Shown in pieces: positions 9,405 through 21,465 of a DNA stretch of 64,000 bases (position 1 is the stretch's first letter; every line of letters starts with the position of its first letter). A program made the translations under genes and the position numbers. The notes below the pieces were generated by a model. It saw nothing but the letters and a program-made list of their open reading frames with translations, was not told the DNA's origin and made no database searches. This DNA comes from Proteromonas lacertae (taxonomy: Eukaryota > Sar > Bigyra > Opalinata > Proteromonadidae). Location: the NCBI GenBank assembly GCA_002245135.1, contig NGBS01001175.1:1-64000 (forward strand), given 5' to 3'.

Positions 9405-11039
9405 TTAAGAATCATCCTTTGAAATACTACTTCTAAATTTCTTTTTTATTACTCTATATGCTTTTGTACTATAATCATATTCAAAATAGTATTTATTCAA
9501 TATTTTCACTCCATTTTCTTCACTTTCTTCTTGTTTTAATAAAAATCTTGAATATCTCTCAATTGCTATAAATAAATAATATATTTTATATAATATATTA
9601 AATACGATTACTATTATTGAAAATACTCGATATTTCTTTAGAATAATCTTTAGTCAATGGTTGACCTACATAATTAGATATTGCTTGATATAGAGTAGAA
9701 TAACCAACTTCATTTCGTTTATACTTCTTATATGCTTTTTTACTCATTATTGATACTTGTTTCTCTATTGTATTGGTTAAATCTCCATTTGTTACTGGTT
9801 GTAATTGATTTATTACTGATGTTGAAAAACTACGATGAGATTCTTTATTACTTTTAAAACTTCTAATTGATGGAGTTCGATGTGGTGTTAAATATGAATT
9901 ATTATTATTATTATTATTATTATTATTTTGTAAAGACATCATTGATTTTGTTTCTCTTTTTATTGTATTACCAATTAATGGACTCGATGAAGGAATTGCT
10001 TGTGGTTGTTGTAATTGTGATGGTTGTTGTTGTTGGATTTGTTGTTGGAATTGTTGTTGTTGTTTTGTAAATTCATCTTGTCGATTCTCTAATAATGGTT
10101 TATATTTGGTTTCTAATTCTTTATCCACATTTATTACTCTTTCTGATTTACAGATTTCTTTATCTTTTTTGGTATTTACATCAGCTTCTAATCCTTTCAC
10201 TTCTATTTTTTGATGTTTTACTATTTGAATAAAATAGAAATAATTATAAACATATATCCTCAAATGAGAAAGTATTATTATTATTATCACTTATTATCAC
10301 TTATTATATTCAATATATATAACCAAAATAATATGTGTATATTATATTGAATATAATAAAAGTAAAAATAAATATCAAAATAATTAAATACAAAAAATAG
10401 CCTCTTTTCATCGGATTTATATAAATATATTTATTTATACATATTCTAACTGGATATGGATGTGTATCATCTATAACATTATAATCACAGGGAGTAGTAA
10501 CAGGAGTTATTTCATTTGAATTAATTATCTTATTCAATGATAAATTGTGAATATATAAAGGAGAAATATCAATTGATGGAGATAGTTTAGGGAGGTTCAC
10601 TTTTTACTAAGATATTAACAAATTACATGAATTATACAGTTAGGTTTAAATTCATCATTCAACATTGTTGAGAATATTGAGTCTTCATATTCTTTACATT
10701 TTAGATTAGGTTACTTCATCAATATCATAATATGATGATACTGTGGAACTTAGAAATTGTAACCAACCACTATCTTCTTCAGAAAATGCTCTAGATATAA
10801 AATCGATTATTTGGGGTTTACATTCCTCAATTTTGGCTTTCGTTGAAGAAAATATACTCAAAATTACATTTATCTATATACAATATCCACATAATACATC
10901 ATACTTTTTGAAGTAAGTTAAACTTGTGAAAATAATTCAATAAATCATCTAAATCCTGCTTGGATGGAGATGGTTGTACTTTCCATTCATTATTGTATTT
11001 CTTTGAAAGCGGTATGAACTTATTTGGATCAAAATTCAT
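9405..11039 (-). pseudogene. Unknown Gln-rich protein gene, left copy, frame-broken
   Basis: This is the mirror of the gene at 49374-50996. The coding sequence runs from an ATG at 11039-11037 to TAA at 9407-9405 in about five exons. Compared with the right copy, one extra base near 10708 puts a TAA into the second exon, so this copy reads through only if that base is a sequencing error. The remaining exons are well kept, including the Gln-rich tract (about 10000-10075) and a polyAsn tract that is longer here (9899-9926, AAT repeats) than in the right copy. Family and function are not recognised. The promoter-like heptamer TCAAGCC lies immediately before the start (11041-11047). Confidence 0.6.
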
Positions 11040-11040
11040 C

Positions 11041-11047
11041 TCAAGCC
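11041..11047 (-). promoter_or_regulatory. Candidate promoter heptamer GGCTTGA
   Basis: GGCTTGA reads on the minus strand two bases before the start codon of the unknown gene ending at 11039. The same heptamer stands close to the start of at least five other independent genes in this window (see findings). Function is inferred from position only. Confidence 0.4.
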
Positions 11048-11145
11048 TTCAAAAATAGTTTGAATCATCCAAAAATAGTTTTGATTAACCCATTCTTTTA
11101 AAAACAAATTTAAATCAGTATTACATTTATATAAACTATAATCTA

Positions 11146-12240
11146 TTAATTTATTACTTTATCTAACACTATCACACTAAATTCAGCAATCATTTGTTTC
11201 AACAAACTTTCATTATTGTTTAATTCATGATTTTCATATTTCATTATCAATTTCCCCTTTCCATTCGCATTATAATTACTAACTCCAAATAATTTACAGA
11301 AATAATCAATCATCTTACCCACACTGTATTTCTTATCACAATATATTGAATATATTTTATTTTCATATTTTATATTATAATACAATCGATTATTTGGAGG
11401 AATTTTTGAATCTCCTTTAGCTATTCTTTTAAATCTATTTATATAGTATTATATTCAAATATCATATACTTCTGTGATTCTATCATTAATCTATTCTTCT
11501 CATTTCTTAAATATCCACTCAATGTTCCTATTCTTATTTTCACTATTCCTTTATTATCAATATATTTAGATATTTCTTCATCTAATTCTATTTTGGTATT
11601 ATTTATTAGTATTATTTTATCATCAAGTGATAGGTTATGTTTCATACAAAGTGATGATAATATTTCATTAAATTTGGTTGAGAAATTATTTATTATTAAT
11701 TTGTCTGTACAAATACCACTACTTCTAATCATTATTGTATAGAATATAATTAATACATTATTTCTATTTCATTTAAAGTCTTTTCTTTTGAATATTCTTT
11801 ATTTTTATTATCTATAAATTGATTTGACATTGCACATCTATCACAATTATGATCTAATGGATTTCTATAATACATTACTTCATAGTTCAAATTGTTATAT
11901 CAAATACCTGTGAAGTTTACAAAAACTATGATTACATTCACAACAAATGAATTTAGTTAATTCCTTGTTTTTACAACCATTCATTTCACAACTGTATGTT
12001 GATAATTCATCTACTACTTCACTAGTTTCTAAAATTCTTTTCTTATATCTATTATTTTATCGGATTTATTTTATACTCTACACAGTTATGCTTCTCATAT
12101 GACATATGATCTTTACAATACTTCTGGTGACAAAAATCACATTCAAAAGGAAGAAAATCTAAATCAATCTAAATATTAACAACACCTTTCTGATGACATT
12201 CACTAAAACTACAATAACAACCTACTTCGGTTAATTCCAT
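11146..12240 (-). CDS. ZFAND1-like AN1 zinc-finger protein, left copy
   Basis: The gene starts at 12240 and ends at 11146 with about five short introns. The N-terminus has two AN1-type zinc fingers (Cys-x-Cys...Cys, CDFCHQKYC and a closing His/Cys pair; then a second set with CCECNHSFC and DHNCDRC), followed by a domain with ubiquitin-like strand spacing and a conserved C-terminal segment (KGDSKIPPNNRLYYNIKYE) like the C-terminus of ZFAND1/Cuz1. Those proteins link p97/Cdc48 and the proteasome to stress granules and arsenite response. The C-terminus reads FSVIVLDKVIN. I see no frame lesion relative to the right copy; a few residues differ. Exon joins are by eye, so exact residues at the joins may be off. 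Confidence 0.65.
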
Positions 12241-12379
12241 TATTTATTTCAAATACAAAAATGAAATGTATTATTCTCTGTATTTTATTGTATTTTGGTT
12301 TATTTCTTTAAATAAATAACATACAAACACATAACAAACAAAAAATCATTAAATTAAACAACAACAACAAAAATAAATA

Positions 12380-13281
12380 TTATATCTCATCAAATACAAA
12401 GCGACCAAAATCACCTTTTCGAAATCTCTCAATAAATCTTCTACTAGCAACACATTCATCACATTTTTCATTCTTACTAATCATCTTCAATACATAATCT
12501 ATATTATCAAGTTCTTCTTCACTTCCACTCAAATGTAACACTTTTCTATATTTATAATTCTTCAACTTATTCAGTTTAAACAATATAAAATCACATAATA
12601 CATCTTCATCCACTATTTTATCAGGAATACATCCAGCTAAACATAAATTCAATCCTACTTCATTATTCATATTATTATTAATTTGTAACTTTGGAATCAT
12701 TATACCTGGACTATCATAGATATATAAATCAGGATTATTATTGATTTTCAATGGATATATATTTCGAGTTAAACCAGGAGTTGCACCAACTTTTGGCACC
12801 TTTTACTATTTAATATATATATAATAAATACATCCTTTAAAATCATTCGAATTCTTTCTTATACAATTTATTATTGAAGATTTACCTACATTTGTTAAAC
12901 CAACTATTAGAAATATTGAACCCACTGTTTTGAATTTAGATGGACATGTCTTAATCATTGTTGGAATTAGTTTATTTATATTTATCTTTTGTTTTACTGA
13001 TATAAACAAACTAGATATATTCTGTTTGGAATAATATTCATTGATTTTAGGCCATTTCGATGAATCAGATAAATCACATTTATTAAATAATATCAATCGT
13101 GGTTTATTGGGAAACAGGGAATCAAAATTATGATTAGAAGTACTCAGTGGAAACTATATTCATTTTCATCTATGAATTATACTCTAGCATCACGAACTTC
13201 CATTAACATATCCACTCCTTTCACTTTCTCAGATAAAAGTCTTAAAGCTTTAGCCATATGACCAGGATACCTATAATTCAT
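12380..13281 (-). CDS. MTG1: MTG1-like circularly permuted GTPase, left copy
   Basis: Three exons are joined by two introns, one of 29 bp just after the DAR motif and one after the P-loop exon. The G motifs are in permuted order: NKCD (G4) comes first, then the P-loop GLTNVGKSS (G1), then DSPG (G3), the hallmark of YlqF/MTG1-type ribosome-assembly GTPases. The start MNYRYPGHMAKALRLL and VRDAR-FPLS match the conserved N-terminal block of mitochondrial MTG1. It is expected to act in mitochondrial (or mitochondrion-related organelle) large-subunit maturation. The protein differs from the right copy by single residues such as Val for Ala before the P-loop. A nearby LSG1/NOG2-type member is less likely given the short length (about 270 residues). 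Confidence 0.75.
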
Positions 13282-13363
13282 TATAACATCACATAATATA
13301 CCAGTTTATTGTGTTATTGTAAAGAAATTCATTTCTCATGCTTCTAAAATCAACTTTATTCAA

Positions 13364-13370
13364 TCAAGCC
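13364..13370 (+). promoter_or_regulatory. Candidate promoter heptamer (TCAAGCC), left arm
   Basis: TCAAGCC lies 17 bp before the ATG at 13388 of the pseudokinase-LRR gene and is followed by TAATCAAGTTT. It is the reverse complement of the recurring GGCTTGA heptamer. The right-arm mirror is at 47043-47049. Confidence 0.4.
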
Positions 13371-13387
13371 TAATCAAGTTTTTGAAA

Positions 13388-16300
13388 ATGTTTTGTTTGA
13401 AATCTTTCATAGATGAAGTATTATTATCTATATTACCACCTAATTCTAATGTATTTTACTTTATTTATTTTTAATAGATAAAAGAAAGAATAGAAAAGAG
13501 TGAAAATGAGGTAGTTTTAGTTGTTGAACATAAGAATGAGATTAAAATGATAAAAATATTAGATGTTAATGAGATAAAAGAGAAGAAGATATTGAAATTC
13601 TTAGAAAATACCTCCTTATTGTTAGATTGTTGTGCTTCCTTAATATATCCTTTTCAAGTGTTTTTAAACAGTGACTGTGTTATAATATCAAGAAATTATT
13701 TCTCTAGAGACTTAAAAGAGATGATTCAAAGTAAATCTTTGTCTAATGTTGAAATATGTAATGTGATATGTTCTTTATGTGATATTATAATGATCTTAAG
13801 TGAATATGACTTAATGATAGGTAATTTAAAGAGTAGTAATGTAATATATGAAGAAAATGGCAATATAAAGTTATGTGATTTAATCCTAAATGCATTAAGA
13901 AAAGAAGATGAAATGAGAATATATGATATATGCTTCAAAAGTCCAGAAGAGATGAATGGATTAGAATATGATGAAAGAAGTGTAATTTGGTCAATTGGCT
14001 GTATATTATATGAGATGATTTGTAAGAAATTACCATTTAATGAAGATAATAATATGAATAAAACGAAAGAGAATATTGTGAGATGTAAATACAGTTTAGA
14101 TGTAGAATGTGATGATCAAGATGAAAGAAATGATATTCAGAATGTTGAAAGTGAAGAATGAAGATAGAATGAGATTGAAAGAGTTGATAAAAGAAATGAC
14201 AAAAATGAGTGAATTATTGAAAGATGATGAGAATGATTTTATGATATTCGAAGAAAGGAAGAAGTTTTTGTATAAAAATGATAAAAATAGTATTTTACTT
14301 CCAATAATCTATCCATCAGAATACTATCTTGAAAGATTGTTTGATAGAATCTTATAATTATAAACCTAACAAAAGAATATTGTCTATACTATTGATGATG
14401 AAATTATACAAACAAGATAAATCAATTATAGATAGACTGAAGTTTCATATTCATCATCAATGTAAAAATGAAAAGATGTATTGTTTAGATAGAATGATAT
14501 TTATTATTAGTACTGATTGTGAAGATAAAGGAAAAATTGTAATTGATTCAAAACACATTTGTTTCTGTAAAGAAGGGATGGATTATTTCTTCAATATACT
14601 GAAACAGATCAATCCAACAAAACTTCCAATTTGGTATAATATTAGTTATAATTTTGTCTTGTTTAAATAGTTTTTTATATTCCAATAAAATTTTAATCAA
14701 TTATCAAATCTTCAAGAAATTTATATACATTCATGTAATGTAGATTTTAATTTCATAGAATCATTTAGTTAAATCAATTCCATTCATGAAATTAAAATAT
14801 ATAAATCTTTCATGTATATCTTGATCTATTTAAATATATTATCTTGAAATAGACACACCAATTGGTTCAAAAGGATTTAGATTAATTCTTCCATATTTGC
14901 ATTTGTTAATCAACAAAAATAATGAATTGAATCTATGTGGAATGAATTTAAATGATGAATCAATGGTATTATTATCAGAAGAATTATTTAGATATGCAAA
15001 TATAAAAAAAATAGATATTATGCAAAACAAAAATATTCATTCTGTTGGATTAAAAGCTTTATTCTCCAAGTTTCCTATTTCAAAAATAGTATTTGATGTA
15101 AATGGATGTAAAGAATTATTGGTTGATAAAGATGTTCCAGAATTAATCAAATATATTAAAAGTAATAATAATGAATTAAATCTGAGTAATATGGAAATGA
15201 ATGATTATTTTTTTGATATCATTGATTTTTTTAAAATCAGAAGAATTAAGAAAAATAGGTAGATTAAATTTGTGTAGTATTATTTGTTTTTCTTTTTTAT
15301 TATGTAGATAATAAACTTAAGTCTATGAGTGTACAAATACTGATTAACAATTATACTTCATTTTATAAGTTTAAAGAACTTCAATTATGTGGGAATGATA
15401 TAGGAGATGAAGGAATGAAAATATTATCTCCTTATTTACATTTACTAAGAAGTAATGATTGTAAATTGAATTGTTCAAGTATAATAATTGTTGTTATTGT
15501 ATTGAATAGAAATGGGTTTATCTTCAGTTGGAATAAAACATTTGATGAATTATGTAGAAGAAGATCATTATATTGAAATGTTAGAGATTAACAGTATATA
15601 TGATTTATATTATTTTAATAGACAATCCAATAGGAAATAGTGGATTTAAGTCCTTGCTAAACAATTTAAAAATATTGATGGATTATGATAAAATAAATAA
15701 TGATTAATATCTCAATTGATGATGAAAGTATAATTCTGTTGGCAAGTAATCTTTAATCAATTGAAAATTGTGAAACTATAAATCTAAATGGAAACAGTGT
15801 AAGTATGAAAGGATTAGAATCAATATGTTCAAAATCATTAGAAAATGAAAATTATCCATTCATAGAAATGAAATGTTCATCGTGGACAAATGAAGAATTG
15901 GAGTATTATTTAGACTATTGTGTAAAGAAGAGAAGAAAAGATGAATATGATTTTTCCAGTATAGAATGTGATTATTCTATATAATAGATTTTGGTTTGAA
16001 TGATTCTCATATTTCAATAATTAAACAGATAAATTATAGATGGATTGATTTATCGAATAACAAAATTAGTTCTAAAGGATTGAAAGAATTAACTGATTTA
16101 TTACCAAATTCTTCAAAATATATTACTATTCATAATAATGAGATTGGAGATGAAGGAATAGAAATAACTTGTAAATATTTAAATAAGTTTACAAGGCGAA
16201 ATTATAAAAATCACCCATATTTATTGAATTTATCAAGTATTTTATATACATAATGTGAATTTATTATTTGAATAGATGTTGGTATAAGTGAAAAAGGATT

Positions 16301-16577
16301 AAAAGTGTTAATAGAGAGATTAAAAGATTATAAACCAATTAGAAATATTGATATATCAGGAAATGAATTGAATGAAAATGAATTAAGATTGATGAAAGAA
16401 AACAGAAGGATTTTTGAAGATTTGAATGAATTATGAATAACATTAAAAGAGAATATTGATAAATCCGAATTAATATCATTTTTACAAACATTTCCATCTG
16501 TAAGAAGAATAAAAGTGAATGGATTTTCAGAAAAAGAAAAGAATGATTTATCAAAAGAATTCTTTAATGTTGAATAA
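13388..16577 (+). pseudogene. Pseudokinase-LRR protein, left copy, decayed
   Basis: This is a multi-exon gene mirrored at 43867-47025. The first exon is short (ending at an intron near 13452), then a kinase-fold domain with altered catalytic motifs (IGNLKSSN where HRDxKxxN is expected), then ribonuclease-inhibitor-type leucine-rich repeats (for example DIGDEGMKILSPYL). Lesions relative to the right copy: an extra C near 14118 gives a stop at 14161, a 23-base deletion near 14337 shifts frame, a 21-base insertion lies near 14475, an extra base lies near 15702, and a TAA replaces a Gln codon near 15753. The last coding stretch (about 16440-16577) follows a TGA shared with the other copy. With at least four disabling changes this copy is most likely not functional. 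Confidence 0.75.
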
Positions 16578-16747
16578 TTAATTTTATTTTTATTATATTT
16601 CATTGTCAATTCTATTCATATGATTGTGATTTTGGAAATTTTCATTTATCCCAAAACTATCCCCAAATTCAATTTTTCATTAACCCAAATCCATTCAAAT
16701 TAAATAGACTTTCCCGCTTTTTAAAAAGCCAAAAATTCTTTTTGCTC
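16578..16747 (+). promoter_or_regulatory. COPA upstream region, left arm
   Basis: This 170-bp stretch between the pseudokinase-LRR gene and COPA is kept almost unchanged in the right arm (43696-43866). It contains CCC-containing AT-rich sequence (ATCCCAAAACTATCCCCAAA) and a CCCGC followed by a short hairpin-like CTTTTTAAAAAG just before the start codon. Conservation between arms fits promoter function but may only reflect recent duplication. Confidence 0.35.
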
Positions 16748-19700
16748 ATGCTCACTCGTTTTGAGACTACTAGCAATAGAGTGAAGGGTTTGAGTTTCCA
16801 CCCACATCGACCTTGGTTATTAGCCAGTTTACACACAGGAAGTATCCAATTATGGGATTATCAAATGAAAGCTTTAATTGATGTATTTGATGAACATACA
16901 GCTCCAGTCCGTGGTGTTTGTTTTCATCAAAGTCAGCCTTTATTTGTGTCAGGAAGTGATGATTTCAAAATCAAAGTATGGAATTACAAACAACGAAAAT
17001 GTCTATTCACACTTCTTGGTCATTGTGATTATGTGCGAAGTGTAAAGTTTCATCCCGAATATCCTTGGATTTTGAGTAGTTCTGATGATCAAACGATAAG
17101 AATATGGAATTGGCAAAGTAGAGAATGTATATCCGTCCTTACTGGACATAACCACTATGTAATGTATGCTGAATTCCATCCAACAAAGGATTTAGTCTTA
17201 TCAACCTCCTTAGATACAACGATAAGAGTATGGGATGTATCAGCGTTAAGAAAGAAGAAAGTAAATGGAACGCCAGGTGAAGAACAACAAGCAGCTGGTT
17301 TGGGTCGTTTAAATTCCGAATTATTTGGAGTAGTAAAATTTGTTCTTGAAGGTCATGATCGATGTGTAAATTGGGCAAGTTTCCATCCAACTTTAAATTT
17401 AATAGTTTCAGGATCTGATGATAGACAAGTGAAGATATGGCGATATAATGATTCAAAGGCATGGGAAGTTGACACTTTAAGAGGACATACTGGAAATGTA
17501 AGTTGTGTATTATTCCATCCAACAAAGAATCTTATATTTAGTGACAGTGAAGATCATTCTATTCGTATATGGGATGCAACAAAGAGAATTTGTATTCAGA
17601 AGTTTAGTCGACCTCATGATAGATATTGGGTAATGGCAATGCATCCAAGTCAAGATTTAATAGCAGCAGGTCATGATAATGGTTTAATAATATTCAAATT
17701 GAATAGAGAAAGACCAGCTTATTATACCAATGGAAATGAGTTATATTATGTGAAAGATAAATATATTCGATTATATGATTATACTTCCACGAAAGATATT
17801 CCAATATCAAGTATATCTAATAATTCGAATATCCAACCAAAACAATTGATATATAATTCAATGAATCCAAGTGAAAGTAATATAATATTATTTTCCACAG
17901 CTGATGGTGGAACATATGAAATATATCGAACAGGTAAAGGTGAAAATACAAATGGAAGTGAGCCAATAAAAGGTAATGGATTAAGTGCCTTATTTACAGC
18001 TAGAAATCGTATAGCTGTATTAGAAAAAGATCGAAAGATAAGTATAAGAAGTCTTGACAATCAATTAACTAAACCAGTAACACCTCCATCAGGTAATTGG
18101 AGTGAAATATTTGCTGGTGGAATAATTGGTCGAATATTATTAAGAAGTGATGATCGAATAGTATTATTTGATACAACCAGTCGAAAACAATTAGGAAGTG
18201 CAATAGTAAATGGTGTAAAATATGTTCAATGGAATGATAATAATGAATATGTTGCATTAATGAGTAAAGATACAGTATGGATATGTAATAAAGATTTAGA
18301 AATAATCTCTACTTCGAATGAGCCAATGAGTGTAAAAGGTGGTAGTTGGGATAAAAGAGGTGCATTTATATATAGTACATTAAGTCATATAAAATATATA
18401 ATACCAAGTGGAGATAGTGGTGTAATAAGAACAATCGATTTTCCATGTTATGTGACTAAAATTGAAAATAAACATGTATATGTATTAGATAGAGATTGTA
18501 AACCTCGAAGATTAGCGATTGATCCAACTGAATATGAGTTTAAAATAGCATTAGAAAGTCGAAATATTCAAGAAGTATTAAGAATAATAAAGAGTGGTAA
18601 ATTATGTGGTGAAGCAATAATTGAATATTTACATAAGAAAGGATATCCTGAAGTTGCATTAAACTTTGTAAGTGATACATCCTCTCGATTTGATTTAGCG
18701 TTGAAATGTGGTAATATTGAAATAGCAGCTGAATGTGCAATTAGTTTAAATAAAGATGAATATTATGAGAAATTAGCTGATGTAGCTTTATCAAGAGGTA
18801 AAATATCAGTAGCTGAAATGGCTTATCAAAAGACAAAATCATTTGAGAAATTATCATATTTGTATTTATTAACAGGTAATAATGATAAATTACAGAAAAT
18901 GTATAAGATAGCAGAAATGAGACAAAATGTAATGTCCAAATATCTAAATGCATTATTATTAGGAAATGCAGAAGAAAGAGTAAAAATATTAGAAGATGCT
19001 GGTGAGAATAGTTTAGCTTATTTAACTGCTTTAACATACAATTTAAATGATAAATTAGAGAATATTCAAGCTGCTTTAGATACAAATAATATTCCAATAC
19101 CTGTAAAGAGTGAAAATAGTGAAGAATTATATCCACCCAAAACTGTAGAATTAGTAAATGATTGGGTAATTGGAGATAAAAGAAGTAATTATTTTGAATC
19201 TGCTGGAATGCCTCAAGGAAATAATAATAATAATAATGAAGATGATGATGATGATGAAGAAGAAGAAGGAGAAGAAGAAGAAGAAAACAATAAAAATGAT
19301 GAAGATGATTGGAATAAGAATGATGATAATAAAGGAAATGAAGCCAATGAATGGGGTGATGATCTTGAAATACCTGCTGATGAATTACCTGATACAATTG
19401 TAAATACATCAAATAAAAATGAAAAAGATGAATTTAGTATGGAAGAAAGTGGAAATATCGTAAGTGGAACAAGATTACCATCTGCGAAAGATTATTGGAT
19501 TGATAGTTCATCTTTAGCTGCAATTCATATAGCTGGTGGTTCAATAGAAAGTGGAATGAGATTATTAAATCGTCAAATTGGTGTAATTAACTTTGATCCA
19601 TTAAAAGAAGTATTTCGAAGTGTTTATTATGGCAGTGAAATATTTTGTCCTGGTTATTCAATAAGTCCACCAATTGGATATGAATTAATACATGATGGAA

Positions 19701-20459
19701 GTAAAGTCAATTCAATGAAGAAAACAGTACCTCCAAGTACAATAAAGTTCAGTCATTTAGTTGAGAGATTAAAAGAAGGATATAAATATTTCCAATTGGG
19801 TAAATTTACTGAAAGTATGAATACATTTTTAAAGATCTTGACGAGTTTACCATTATTAATAGTAAGTCATAAAAGTGAAAGTGATGAAGTAAAAGAATTA
19901 GTAAGTGTAAGCCGTGATTATATAACTGCTTGTCGATTAGAATTATATCGTCGAAGTATTCAATCAAATGATGGAGTTAGAGGATTAGAATTGAGTTGTT
20001 ATATGACTCATTGTAATTTACAAGCTAATCATTTGTTATTAGTATTGAATTTAGCAATGACAAGTGCTTATAAATTGAAGAATTATATAACTTCAGCTGA
20101 TTTTGCAAGAAGAATATTAGAAATCAATGAAATAAACAAACAAAATAATGCTCAATTAAAAGATAAAGTATATATATAAATATATATATATTATTATTAT
20201 TATTATATAATAGACACTTAAAGTATTACAAGCATCTGAGAAACAAGGAAGAAATGAAAATGAATTGAATTATAATAGTCAAAATCAATGGGTAATAAAC
20301 TGTGAGAAATTTTTACCATTAAATAAAAGTGATGAAATAATGAAATGTCCATATTGTGGATCTAGTTATGATGTGAGTTATAAAGGTAAGTTATGTTTGA
20401 CTTGTAATTTGAGTGAAGTTGGTTTACAGACACTTGGTTTAGTTTGTAGTTTAAATTAA
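16748..20459 (+). CDS. COPA: Coatomer subunit alpha (alpha-COP), left copy
   Basis: The 1,221-residue product is close to the usual 1,220 of the family. The start chosen is the ATG at 16748, giving MLTRFETTSNRVKGLSFHP, the conserved N-terminus. Residues 1-320 are WD40 repeats (six visible GHxxxV...W units) that bind dilysine cargo tails; the middle is a second propeller and helical solenoid; an acidic Asn/Asp/Glu tract near residues 830-870 is a linker; the C-terminal domain binds epsilon-COP and ends with CPYCGSSYD and LCLTCNLSEVG. One 46-bp intron (20168-20213) splits KDK and TLKVLQASEK. It is part of the COPI coat for retrograde Golgi-to-ER traffic. The right copy encodes the same protein except in the acidic tract. 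Confidence 0.97.
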
Positions 20460-20670
20460 GCTTAATGAAATACAATTATTCTTCTTGTTAATTGAAATCA
20501 TATTATTAATTGTTGTTTGATTTGATTTGATTATTGCAAATGAAAGAAGAAATGTTTAATGTGAAAATAAAATGAAAAGAAAAACAATATTCTGTTTATA
20601 AATAGACATTTCTGTAATTTTAAGCCTCGTCAAACGAATAAATATTTTGAAACATCAAACAAGTTTGAAA

Positions 20671-21391
20671 ATGTTTAATTTTACATTTTTACATGATAAT
20701 GTAATGAAATCTGTATTTCCGCCTAATGTGAAGGTACTGTTTTTGAATTATTTTGAATAGATAAAAGAAAGAATAGAAAAGAGTGTTAATGAGGTAGTTT
20801 TAGTTGTACAACATGAAGATGATATTAAAATGATGAAAGTGTTAAATGTAGGTGATGTAGAAGAAAAAAGTATATTAAAATTCCATGAAATGAATTTGTT
20901 ATTGTTAGATTTCTGTTTATCGTTTGTTAATCCTTCTAAAATGTTTGTAAAGAATGATTGTATGATAATATTACGAGAATATTACTCTAGAGACTTAGAA
21001 GGGGTAATTCAAAGTAAATCTTTGTTAAGTGTTGAAATATGTAATGTGATATGTTATTTATGGAATTGTACTATTATTTAAAAATTGTATTTCAAAGAAA
21101 AGAAATCAGTTTAATAAAAACTATGATTTTTTAGGTATAAATGTTGTTTTATAAAGAAATAGATGTAAAGGATTGAAAGAATTAACAGATTCTTTATCAA
21201 GAGATGTAGAACATATTTCAATATTTAATAATCCTATTGGAGATGAAGGAATAGAGATAATATGTAAATACTTAGATAAATTTGTTGAATATCAACCATC
21301 TTTGAATTTATCTAGTATTTTTTGAATATATAATGGATTATCAGAAGAAGTAAAGAAAGAAATATGTAAAAATTATATTAATGTTGAATAA
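20671..21391 (+). pseudogene. Second pseudokinase-LRR paralogue, internally deleted remnant
   Basis: The first exon starts at 20671 (MFNFTFLHDNVM...), an intron of about 27 bp follows, then IKERIEKSVNEVVLVVQHED, a diverged version of the pseudokinase N-terminus, open to a stop at 21081. After about 90 non-coding bases, sequence resembling the LRR end of the family appears (about 21170-21325, with NPIGDEGIEIICKYLDKF) and ends with NVE and TAA at 21391. Most of the kinase C-lobe and LRR region is gone. The inverted repeat ends inside this gene at about 20880, so the right side has only the first exons. It is probably not functional. Confidence 0.6.
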
Positions 21392-21465
21392 AAACAATTA
21401 ATACACATTAATATTATATAAAATGTTTTGATTATATATATAATTTAGTATAACTTAAATAATAT

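Larger units (their letters stand above)
8380..20880. repeat. Left arm of a 12.5-kb inverted repeat
   Basis: The sequence reappears as its reverse complement at about 39565-52035 with matching gene order and intron positions. Similarity is high throughout (COPA differs almost only by synonymous changes plus an acidic-tract indel), but lesions distinguish the arms: an extra base in the pseudokinase gene near 14118, a 23-base deletion near 14337 and an extra base in the unknown gene near 10708. The outer edge is set by the drop in similarity inside the EGF gene, the inner edge by the end of similarity inside a second pseudokinase gene. Limits are by eye, within about 30 bases. Confidence 0.93.

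Noticed and set aside
18741..19412. Minus-strand ORF rich in Leu/His/Tyr inside COPA (and its mirror 41037-41702)
   Set aside because: It lies wholly antisense to the highly conserved COPA coding sequence and its composition is that of reverse-complemented AT-rich codons.
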